Assembly: GCA_037178855.1 (NCBI GenBank)
Contig: JASJZC010000006.1
Coordinates: 806,001 to 870,000, forward strand
Direction: 5' to 3'
DNA from: Oscheius sp. JU75
Lineage: Eukaryota; Nematoda; Chromadorea; Rhabditida; Rhabditidae
Length of the DNA: 64,000 nucleotides
Of this stretch, positions 10,666 through 20,383 are shown in pieces. The first letter of the stretch is position 1; each line of letters opens with the position of its first letter. The translations under genes and the position numbers were made by a program. The notes under the pieces were generated by a model. That model saw nothing but the letters and a program-made list of their open reading frames with translations. It did not search any database and had not been told where the DNA came from.

Positions 10666-12016
10666 TCAGTGGAATCTTCTTCTTCCAAAGAAGCGGTGTG
10701 GGCCTCCTCCAGCACCGTCGCTGTTGTAGGCTTGCTGATCTCCACCGCCGGAAGAGACTGGAGGTGGTTTGGGCTGAGATCCTTCAGCTCCCTCGTAGCC
10801 GGATGGTTCCTGCTGAAAATATTGTATTGGTACTGTCTCATTGTGCCTTTCTCTCCGTCTCTCTGCACTCACCATAGAACCACCTCCGCTTCCGGAATGT
10901 CCTCCTCCCCCAGGAGATTTATAACCGCCACCATCTCCACCTCCAGGATGCGAGCCAGTGTCACCGGGAGGCTTTGATCCTCCTCCAGGTGGCTTATAGC
11001 CTCCTCCCCCTGAGCCAGTGTCACCTGGGGGTTTTCCTCCGCCTCCGGGTGGCTTGTATCCTCCCTGATCTCCACCTCCAGATGGTCCAGTCGAGTAACT
11101 ACCACCTCCTGGAGGACTGGGTGGACTGGGTGGGTTGGCTGGTGGGCTAGGAGGGCTAGGAGGAGCTGGACAGCCACCAGAGCCAGATCCATAGCCGCCT
11201 CCGCAGCCACCAGATCCTGTGTCGCCTGATGGTGGGTGTCCTCCTCCTCCAGGCGGCTTGTACCCACTTCCTGGGGCACTTGGGGGCTTTCCTCCACCAG
11301 GTGGCTTATAGCCTCCTCCGCCTGAGCCAGTGTCACCTGGGGGTTTTCCTCCGCCTCCGGGTGGCTTGTATCCTCCCTGATCTCCACCTCCAGATGGTCC
11401 ATTCGAGTAACTACCACCTCCTGAAGGACTGGGAGGACTGGGTGGGCTAGCTGGTGGGCTAGGAGGGCTAGGAGGAGCTGGACAGCCTCCAGAACCGCAA
11501 CCTCCTCCAGGAGGCTTGTATCCTCCTCCAGGATGAGAGCCAATGTCACCTGGAGGCTTGCCTCCTCCAGAGGGTCCTCCTCCAGTCGAGTAACTTCCAC
11601 CTCCGGACGGGCTTGGTGCACTGGGAGGAGCTAATGGTTCTTCAGGGGCTCCTCCTTCTCCTTCCGAGGGTCCAGAAGGTGCTTCCGGGGCTGCTACTGG
11701 TGTCGGAGCTGCAGCAGCGACAGGTGTGGGAGCAGCTGCTGCTATAGGAGTTGGAGCTCCTTCCGGTTTTGGATGACTGCCAGCTCCCTGGAAAGGATCT
11801 TATAGAGATGGAGAGAGAGATGAGACAGAGAGAAATAGAGAGACAGTATCAACGGCTTACGTCACTGTTGTAGGCTTGTTGATCTCCACCACTGGACGAA
11901 ACTGGAGGCGGTTTGGGCTGTGAGCTCTCAGCAGCAGAGTAGCCGGAATCTGATGATGGACCGTAGCCCTGACCAGATGCTGAGGCCAAGAGGCCTGCAA
12001 TCAAGAGAAGACGCAT
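10666..12016 (-). CDS. Secreted Gly/Tyr/Lys/Pro-rich repeat protein (gene B)
   Basis: Exons 12016-11861, 11787-10873 and 10812-10666, all phase 0; about 405 residues. Exon 1 is 156 nt, exactly as in gene A: signal peptide (MRLLLIAGLLASASGQ) then SGYSAAESSQPKPPPVS...GGDQQAYNSD. Exon 2 begins Ala/Pro-rich (AAAAPTPVA repeats), then carries GGGYKPPGG repeats, GGSYSTGPSGG units and Cys modules ending GGCPAPPSPPSPP. Exon 3 repeats the cassette and ends GGGPHRFFGRRRFH. The same exon plan, intron phases and tail as gene A mark a tandem duplication followed by repeat expansion. The product is expected to be exported; its role is unknown. Confidence 0.8.
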
Positions 12017-12070
12017 CTTGTCTGCTTTGGGTATATCGAAAGGTCCTTTATGTAGTAGCTGATTTCAGTT

Positions 12071-12096
12071 CAATTAGGTGATCTTGACCCTTTGGG
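12071..12096 (-). promoter_or_regulatory. Shared upstream motif of gene B
   Basis: On the minus strand the sequence AAAGGGTCAAGATCACCT lies about 60-80 bases before the start of gene B and matches the motif upstream of gene A. Gene C has only GGAGGTCAAG in a comparable place. Confidence 0.5.
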
Positions 12097-12599
12097 AAGG
12101 AGTTTTCCGATGGCAGAATGGTTAACAATCAAGGTCGAACAGCAAGTTTGGATTTGCTGAGCTTTGGTCCAGGTCTCTGTGTCTCTGTATGTCTCTGTAT
12201 CTTTCTGTGTCTCTGTCTCTTTGTCTCACTGTTTCTCGGCTTTAGGGTGTGCCCAATTATGTCATCCTCTCTTTACCCAGGTCACTTTTCAAGAACTGCC
12301 AAGACAGAACACATAACCTTGATTCGTTACATTATCGCTTTGCGAGAAACTGCATCTTTTTGCCGATTTGTTTTGATGATAGGCAATAGACGATTGTGCT
12401 TGTTTTGTGTTCTCGGAAAGGTTTTATGGAGAGACAAAGACAGGACATGGACAGATTCATTGGTGAGAAAGCTGCTGTTAATGTCCCTTGTGTACAGTTT
12501 TGAACTCATTAGAATGCAATTAGATGGAGGGGAAAAAGAGAGAAAACTCTCTTTTGCTTCTTCTCTCTGTCTCTCTGTTCGGTTCCAAACGTCAATCTT

Positions 12600-13500
12600 G
12601 GGATTGAAAGGATTTTGTTTTGAAGTTTTATTAGCTACAAAAAAGAGAGCCTCGACTCTTTCTACAAGATAACTGATTGCTACTTTCGAAACCAAGTAGT
12701 CTACTCCAGATGAGATCTCTTCTTGTGGAGTCATCCCATCTTTATCCTTTGAAGAGACCGAAGCTCCAGTCCCAAGAAGCACGTCCACTACTTGATCGTG
12801 CCCCTCTTGAGCAGCAAGGTGTAGTGGGGTGCAGAGATTTTGTCACGACTGTCGATAGTAGCTCCATGTTGAAGAAGAAGCATCACCATCTCAACATGAC
12901 CATTTTGGGTAGCACAGTGTAAAGGTGTCCACGCATCTTTATCCTTTGAAGTGGCCGTAGCTCCTGCTGTGATGAGCATTTCCACGAGCAGATGATGTCC
13001 ATGAAAAGCAGCAAGATGCAGTGGAGTGTAATGATCGTTATCTTCACTGTCGACGATAGCTCCATGTTGGAGAAGAAGTTTCACCATTTCAACATGGCCT
13101 TTCTCGGCAGCACAGTGAAGAGGGATACTGCCTATCACAATGGCTGCATCGATCAGCGCGCGATGCTTAAGCAGGGTTCTGGCACTCTCAGTGTGATTAT
13201 TTACTGCAGCAGCATGTAAAGGAGTCCACCCATCATCTTTCTTTGAAGTGACCGAAGCTCGTGCGTTCCTGAAAATGAACATCTATCAGGCAAAGCAGTT
13301 GAATGACATTCAGTCCTATATATCGTCGCTTTTCAGGCAATGTGTGTGTCTTCTCAGAAAAAGAAACTTTTTTCCCAAAAATTTGATACATACCATAGAA
13401 ATGTCCGGCTTCTTCACTTCTTCGTGTAGAATAGGAGCCAGTGTTTTGACGTGGCTCATCAGTCTGAAACTCTGCAGACTTTGTCTCTCTGCCTCTCTGT
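12600..13500 (-). CDS. Ankyrin-repeat protein, likely frameshifted
   Basis: The exon beginning at 13271 (after an attttcag acceptor) encodes at least four ankyrin repeats (GWTPLHAAAV, PLHCAAEKGH, YTPLHLAAFHGHH, WTPLHCATQNGH), each with a LLL-x-HGA helix. A fifth repeat (CTPLHLAAQEGHDQVVDVLL) and a partial sixth (DGMTPQEE) follow in another frame. The break lies at the run of four A at 12838-12841 (minus strand GACAAAATCTC): one more A would restore the repeat, so this is a one-base deletion or a sequence error. An exon ending at about 13395 (start MSHVKTLAP possible) may lie upstream, but its phase does not fit cleanly. The C-terminus near 12640-12700 is uncertain; an AATAAA lies there on the minus strand. 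Ankyrin repeats generally bind other proteins. Confidence 0.65.
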
Positions 13501-13550
13501 TTCTCTGTTTCTCTGTCTATCAGTCTCTCAGTTAAATGGGACCCTGACAA

Positions 13551-14422
13551 AGCGGGTGCATGGGTGACTCCGGGAAAGCGTTTTTAAATTGGATTTCGGT
13601 GCAGGAATCTCAAAAATGTCTTGGATTTCAACTTGACGTTTGCGTTTTTCCTTGCTTTGCAAACATTTTCTCGCTTATTACGTGTGTTTAATCGATTCGT
13701 CGTCAAATTCTACTCTAGAATAGTCTACCTTGACCGGAAAATTACTATAAAAAATGGAGAAAATGGCAGTACTAGTAGAAAAGACAATGTTTTGTCAATT
13801 TTTACTTCTTCTCTGAAATTAGATTATTCTCTTGCTGAATATGTCGGCGAATCGATTAAACGCACTTAGGACCCGAGACTTAAAACAAAACAGTTTGTCC
13901 CTTCAACAGATAGCGTGAATTGGTCTAGAAACTACTGATCAGTAATTTCAGATGACCCACTTCTTGATTTTTCTCTTCGTAGCAGAGACTGAGAGCCAAA
14001 ACCAGGGTTGTCGAGAAGATCAGCTCCACCGAGTCAATAGAGGCTGATTCGATCGTGTTATGTGCTGAATCGTTGGAGTTACGGGCTCTTTGGAAGAGAC
14101 AAGTTTGGCTAATGCCCCGTTGAGGCTCGTGACAGGCTGTTCCAGTTGAGCTACCATGACAGAAGCAGTGTTCTCCTAATGACGCATCTTCCAAACTGAC
14201 TCGACCTTAATTTGACTTGCAAAAAGTAAAGTAACAGTAACAAACTGGCAATTAGATCTTCAGACATAGAGACTTTTGGGCATTTTAAACTAGATGATGG
14301 TGTGATAGGTCAAAACTTTATTTAGTGAAGAGATCTCTCTATATTTTTAGTGAATTTAGTGAAGAGATCTCTCTATATCGCATCGATCCTCGTCACTCTT
14401 CTCACGCTCTGTACATTCTCCT
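13551..14422. repeat. Non-coding spacer with a tRNA-like dispersed repeat and a short tandem duplication
   Basis: No gene seen. On the minus strand, 14100-14165 contains GTAGCTCAACTGGAACAG...CTGTCACGAGCCTCAACGGGGC, which recurs at 20625-20690 with its flank (gcattttaaactaga against gcattttgaactaga), so a dispersed tRNA-derived element is likely. At 14320-14380 the segment tagtgaagagatctctctat is directly repeated. Confidence 0.5.
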
Positions 14423-16471
14423 TCACAGTCGGAAGTCCCCAAAGTTCTGCGTCTGAAAACCATTTTTCTCTCTATAATGTCTTCCTAATCCTACCATAGA
14501 CTGTCCACCCATAGATGGACCAGGAGACATGGCATAGCCACTGGCTGGAGGTGGTTGGGGATGAGAAGGTCCTCCAGAGCCCGGAGCTGTCACATAGCCA
14601 CCACTCGGGGGAGGGTACATTGGTTGAGAAGGTCCTGGCTGACTGAAAGGGTACATCGGGGCAGGAGGCTGAGCTGGTGGGTACATTGGTGGTCGAGGAG
14701 GAGAAGGCTGACTGGGAGGATACATAGGAGGACTGGGTTGACTGTAACTACCTCCTGTTGAGCCATGACCTGAAGATGGTGGTGGGTACATTAGACCAGA
14801 TTGAGGGGGAGGGTACATCGGGGCTAGAGGCTGAGTTGGGGAATAGTTCGGCGGGGAAGAAGAGGGTCCAGGTCCAGGAGCCATTGCATAGCCAGTAGAG
14901 GGAGGATAGGTAGGTGGTCGAGGAGGAGAAGGCTGACTGGGAGGGTACATCGGCTGGGATGGTCCCATACCGTAACCTGGTTGACTAGGAGGGTACATGA
15001 AAGCTGGTGGCTGGTAAGTAGGTGGTCGAGGAGGTGAAAGACTCATGTAACCCTTCTGAGGAGGATAAGGCTGGACAGGTTGACTGGGAAGGTACATGGG
15101 AGCTGGGGGAGATGGACGGTAACCACCGGGAGCCTGAGCGTATCCACTAGATGGAGGTGAGGGTTGGCTAGGCGGATACATTGGAGCAGGAGGCTGTGTC
15201 GGTGTGTAGGTTGGTGGTCGAGGAGGTCCTGGATTGTAAGATGGTTGGCTGGGAGGGTACATAGGAGGCTGAACCGGCGGGTAGATAGGTGGTCGAGGAG
15301 GTGAAGGTCCTGGACTATAATTGGGCATCTGTTCATGTCCAGAAGGCATAGCATAGCCACTCGAAGGAGGAGAAGATGGACTAGGTGGGTGCAATGGAGC
15401 TGGTGGCATGGCTGGCGGATAGGTAGGTGGTCGGGGAGGTGGTCCCGGACGATAAGACGATGACCTGGGTGGGTGCATTGGAGCTGGTGGCATAGCGGGA
15501 GAATAGGTAGGTGGTCGAGGAGGACTGGGAGGCTGAGCATATCCAGAAGATGGGGGCATTATAGGCGGTCGAGGTGGAGAAGGATGAGACGGCTTCATTC
15601 CATGTCCAGGATTGAGCATCTGACCATGACTAGGAGGCTGAGCGTAGCCAGTAGACGGAGGTGGTCGAGGAGGTGGTCCAGGATTGTAAGATGGTGGACT
15701 AGATGGGTGCATAGGCGCTGGAGGATAGGTAGGTGGTCGAGGAGGACTAGGAGGCTGAGCATAGCCTGTAGATGGCGGTGGTCGAGGAGGTGGTCCAGCG
15801 TTATAGGACGGTGGGCTGGGTGGCTGAGAAGGTATCTGACCATGACTGGAAGGCATAGCATATCCACCGGACGGCCCGGGTGTCTTTGGAGGAAGAGTTA
15901 GAATCTTACGAAGTCCAGCTGGAGCTGGGACACCAAGACCTAAAAGAATGAATAATTGAAAGGGAGATAGAGATCCAGAGCGACAGAGAGACAGCGAGGG
16001 AGAGAGACAGAAAGGATGAGACATAGGGATACTCACCAGACGGAGCTTGAACATATCCAGAAGATGACGAAGGGTTGTTTGGAGGACCATAGCCAGGCGG
16101 TTTGGGCATGTGACCACCTCCGGGTGGCTTTGATCCCTGACCAGAAGGGGTCTGATAACTTCCTTGAGGAAATCTGTCAAAAACTGGAGATATGGCTCCG
16201 ACAGGGACAGTCAAGGATTGAGCAATTGGGGGTTCTTGGGCTGTCTCGGGAACTGATGGAGGCTTCTAAAGAGGAAAAAGTCGCTGTCTCTCTCTCTCTC
16301 GCTACCCACCTCATTATTGTAAGCCTGTTGGTCACCTCCAGAAGCCGAGACCGGTGGAGAAGGTGGCATCATGGACTCGGCCGTTTCATACCCAGATCCC
16401 TGCACATTTCGGAAGAGTCGAGCTGCTTGACTCACTCCCAGGAGGAGCCCTAGAGAGAGTACGACTCTCAT
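14423..16471 (-). CDS. Secreted Pro/Tyr/Met-rich repeat protein (gene C)
   Basis: Exons 16471-16310, 16265-16037, 15939-14495 and 14452-14423, about 621 residues. Exon 1 encodes a signal peptide (MRVVLSLGLLLGVSQA) and the family cassette in altered form (SGYETAESMMPPSPPVS...GGDQQAYNNE), again ending exactly at the phase-0 intron. The body is dominated by MYPPSQPSPPRPP, SSGYAQPP, PGPPPRPPTYPP and APMHPP units: roughly one Tyr or Met per ten residues in polyproline, with almost no Lys. The 42-nt final intron (14494-14453) is a multiple of three without a stop, so both spliced and retained forms are readable. There is no second cassette at the C-terminus, unlike genes A and B. A TATAAAAG box lies upstream at about 16558-16566. 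Likely an extracellular structural protein. Confidence 0.78.
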
Positions 16472-16557
16472 CTAAGCGATTTTGTTTATTGGTTAAAAAA
16501 CTGTAATTACCTGGCGTTTTGCAGAGAAGCCCTGGGTCGATTAACCGGCTAGATACT

Positions 16558-16566
16558 GACTTTTAT
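16558..16566 (-). promoter_or_regulatory. TATA box of gene C
   Basis: On the minus strand GGTATAAAAGTCAG lies about 90 bases before the gene C start, a good TATA position if the 5' leader contains a short intron ending near the ATG. The neighbouring GGAGGTCAAG resembles the motif of genes A and B. Confidence 0.45.
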
Positions 16567-17326
16567 ACCTTCCTACCGGCTTGACCTCCACGGGGCTATA
16601 GGGAGCGATAGGTAATTTTTGACACTGCAGTAAACAACAACTTTTCAGGTAAAAGAATTGGGGCTAGAAAGGGATAATTGCATCGGAAATGATTCACTTC
16701 AGTTAATCTCCTTGTTCTTCTAACAAGTTTGAAAGGTCTAAAGCCTTTTTTTTTAGGTACGAGTCCACATTTTCCAGTCTTACAATATTCTACAAAGTTG
16801 TAGCTCATGTCAATATCTACAACTTTGCAGAGCATGTCAATTTTCCGAAATGTCAGCTTGGCCATGACTGGAAGTTACAATACCTGCATTGCAAAAACCC
16901 CAAGCTTTGCAGTCTTCCAGAGTTCGTCGCAGCGCTTCGACATAAACAGCCTAGTGGTCAACACTCACCATCACATGTCCCAAACTCGGCACCTTTCCTC
17001 CATTTTTATTATATTTAACCCAAAAACCACTTTTTTCGTTCAAAACACCAATCAAACTCCGCTAGAAAAACTGATTTCTTAGCGGCCGGGGCAGTGGTGG
17101 CACTGCCTGCCACCGCCAAAACCTTAGTTTCACCTTTTCGATTCTGTAATCTGGCGTCAAACGAAGTTCAAAAGGCGTCTGAAAAATTGGAAAAATAACT
17201 ATATTTATTGACTGAGAGATCTAGGAAAGACTCTGTATACAACCCGTCACGAATGAGGGGAGCTATATGCACAATGTTGTATCACTTTTTCGGGAAAGGA
17301 GGGATTACAGTTGGGGGAGGGGGTGT
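16567..17326. other. Spacer with a hairpin-type dispersed repeat
   Basis: No gene supported. At 16790-16845 ctacaaagttgtag and ctacaactttgcag are inverted copies. Related sequences occur at 38185-38250 and 43147-43200. Confidence 0.45.
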
Positions 17327-19259
17327 TTAGTTACCTAAAAAGGTGGTGAGGAGGATGTAGGAGAGGACGAAAACGACGATGGCTATATAGTTCTTCATCT
17401 CACGACGCTTATGTTCCTGGTACTCGTTCTGCATCCTGTTCGTCTGCTGCTCCAGCTCCTTGCAGCGGTTCTCGAGACGTTGTTTCTGGAAGAGAAGGAG
17501 ATTAGTGGGTGTACTCATACTCTCTGAACAGTTTAGAGCTGAGCCGACTCATCCTAAAACGCCGTGTGTACTATCTCTGTACTGGTACCGTATCAGCGTT
17601 AACAGTTCTGACGGGTACTCTCTGAATTTCTGCCGTTGTCTCATACTGTACTCCATCCTCTCCCGGTTTTTGTAAGTGTGCTGTCTGTCTGAACACAGTA
17701 CATGACAAAACCGCTCACATCGCAACTCTCTCTGGTAACATATCAGTAGCAAGTGTTCTTATTAGTACTCTCGCTATTTTACCCGACTCAAACTGTACTC
17801 TTTCACTATCCTGTCCCTGAGAGCGTCTCTCTCTTGATTTCTTCCACCGACTCTCTGAACATCGTTTAGACTAAAACTTTCTCATTCTGTGCCTCTCTCT
17901 CTCTGGTAACCTATCAGTAACGGGAAACTGTCCAGTCAGTTCCAACAAGTACATTGTCTTCCCTACAGCATGCAACAATGGGCATTCTGTGCATATTTCT
18001 TAAAGCCTCGATAGAAATATCCGCGCGGCTGCAATAACCGTAGTCTTGTGGATAACGCGTTAGTCTACAACGCAGAGCTCGCAGGCTCGATTCTCTCGCT
18101 CAACAATTGTTTTTCCAGCAGCCAATTTTTTTCTATCAGCAATCATTTTCTATCAATGGAAAAGTCATAAAAGGAACTTACAGCTAGAGTCAGCGTCGCG
18201 ATAGCCGGCCTGGTGATATCATCGCCGGGCGAGAAGGTTGAGATCTGCTGTAGGAGATCCTCAATGATAAAATTTTTGACTATTCGCTTAGTCGGGCAGC
18301 TTTCTCGGCACAGGGGACAGAGGAAGACCCATTCGTTGTTGATCACAGTCGTCAGATTTTCTCGGACCGAGATGTTTCGGACACAGGCACCGCAGAAAGT
18401 GTGACCGCATTGGAGAATCATAGGGACCTGAAATTGGGATATTTTTGATGGAATAACAGGAAAATGACATGTAATACAATCTAAATGACTAGAGTAAGCT
18501 TAAATTCGTCTTAGTACAAATAACCTAGTGATTAGAGAACTACGCTACTAACCAAATGACCCTAGTTCGGATCCGCAGCCTTTAACAAATGAAATAATGC
18601 ATTAGAGGAATATAGGGACCAGAAGTTAGGCTGTTTTTTTACGGAATGACAGTAAAAAGTTCGGTCTAAATGTCGAGACAAAATGTACATCTTGTGGGTC
18701 AGTCAAAATTATCAGCTATCAACTGCTTTCACCATAAAGAAAAAATTAGATTAAAGTTACTATAGAATGGCTAGAAACAACCTAATTTCTCTTCCGCACA
18801 AGTGGCCTAGTGGTTGACTCTGGACTACTATCCATACGACCCGGATTCAGATTCTCTTCTAATTCAGCAAGAAAAAAAACCACTGAAATCAGACTAGACA
18901 TCCTGCCGGTCACCCAAAACTAGCATTTCAGTCCTTTTTATCATAAAAAATGAGTCAAAATGACTAGAGATAGGTTAGGTTCCTTTCGGTTTAAATGGTC
19001 TAGGGGTTAGAGCTCTGCACTACTATCCCATAAAATTCCGACAAAAAAACAAAAAAAAACCCACGGAAGAGTAGACATTATAGCAGACGGGACAGCAGAA
19101 GACAGATGAGTCGACGAGTACCTGCTCGGCTCCTTCGATATGATTTACTGGGTGCTAAAAACCGGTGTCTCTAGCCGAATATATAGGAGAAAGTACCTTA
19201 TTTTTGTTCAGCTTGACGCCAGAAACCTTGGTCAGCAGACTGCGAAGAAATCCCGACAT
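17327..19259 (-). CDS. RING-finger protein with C-terminal membrane anchor (185 aa)
   Basis: Four phase-0 exons: 19259-19197, 19154-19065, 18427-18182, 17485-17327. A C3HC4 RING spans residues 41-95: CPVC at the end of exon 2, then CGHTFCGAC and WVFLCPLC in exon 3. The last exon is a basic/glutamine coiled coil (KQRLENRCKELEQQTNR) followed by a single hydrophobic span (NYIAIVVFVLSYILLTTFLG) at the extreme C-terminus, giving a tail-anchored E3 ubiquitin ligase with its RING in the cytosol. The exact orthologue is not recognised. Introns 2 and 3 are long (about 640 and 700 nt) and contain several tRNA-like relics. Confidence 0.8.
18040..19035 (+). repeat. Cluster of four tRNA-like relics in RING-gene introns
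   Basis: Segments at about 18040-18105, 18510-18580, 18800-18858 and 18983-19035 each show an A-box-like start (for example GTGGCCTAGTGGTTGA or AACCTAGTGATTAGA), and the first three a B-box-like end (GCTCGATTC, GTTCGGATC). Stems are imperfect, so I read these as tRNA pseudogenes or tRNA-derived short repeats rather than working tRNA genes. Confidence 0.5.
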
Positions 19260-20383
19260 GACACCTGTGGTTTCGTACATTTTTTGGGGGTAGAAGATGC
19301 AGGAAATCGGGAAGAGGAGTGGGTAGGAGGGAAATCTTATCAATCCAGAACGCCCTGTTCTATTTGCTTAGGTTGCTCGAGGCCGAGAGGACGAGATAGG
19401 TAACATTTTAAGGGGTTTTTGAGACAAAATCTTTCTTTCTGACGCAAGTTTATGTACGTCCTATTCAAAATCGAGCTTGTTATATGGGAACAGTGAGATA
19501 GGGAAGTGGTAATTTTAAAGGGCTGTTTGGGTCAAGCCCACTGGAAATCCGGGAAGGGATGACAGGCCTGGTCAGCCAGACCAGGCCTGTGATCCCTTTA
19601 TAGAAAATGTGAAGACCACTTTTTCACCGAAAAAATGGTTTCCCCACTTGTTGGACTACGAAATGTCACCATTCTGACCTAGCCACAAATCTTAGGAAAC
19701 AGACAAGAAGAAGAATAGAAAGAAACAGGATCAATTAGTTGATTTTAGCAGTTTAAGGTCCCTCTCGAAAGTGATCACAGCCTTTCTAGGGGGTTCTCAT
19801 ATTCGGATCCTTAAAAAAAGTGCTTCTATGGACCCATTTTGTGGTCAATTTGCCCCTGTTTGACATCAAAATTAATTAATAATTAAGGAGCGAGAGGGTG
19901 GTCAAATCGTTGTAATAACCAGCCGCGTAGTCCCGTCACGATATCGACTCAAATCTGTGCCCTAGATAGACCAAAATGTAGACATTTTCTCGTCATAAAC
20001 GAGACCCCAAAAAAATCAAATTACAAGCACTGAATTTTCATTACCTGATTCCTTTATGCTATGTCAAAAAAAACTGAAAAATTGAGGGTTTGATTAGGAG
20101 AGAGAGGGGGACAACTTGGCAAGTGTATACACAACAAACAACAATGGAGGAGGGGATACAAAATACAACAAAAAGAGTATAAATTTACATGCTTGGAAGA
20201 GTCTATAGCACCTAGACGATTCAGAAAAAAAAGTGCAAAAATGTGAGAGGATATGAGAGACCGGGATACTTTTCTAGACAGAGAGACTAGGAGGGCAGCC
20301 AGTTTTCAATGGGAGAGGAGGTAGTTCAAAATGGAGGATGGGATTATGCTACGTGGGTGTAAGAAAAAGGAGACTACCAAGAT
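19260..20383. other. Spacer between the RING and E2F genes
   Basis: I see no gene, RNA gene or clear repeat. A short palindromic segment, caggcctggtcagccagaccaggcctg, lies at about 19564-19592. Confidence 0.5.
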
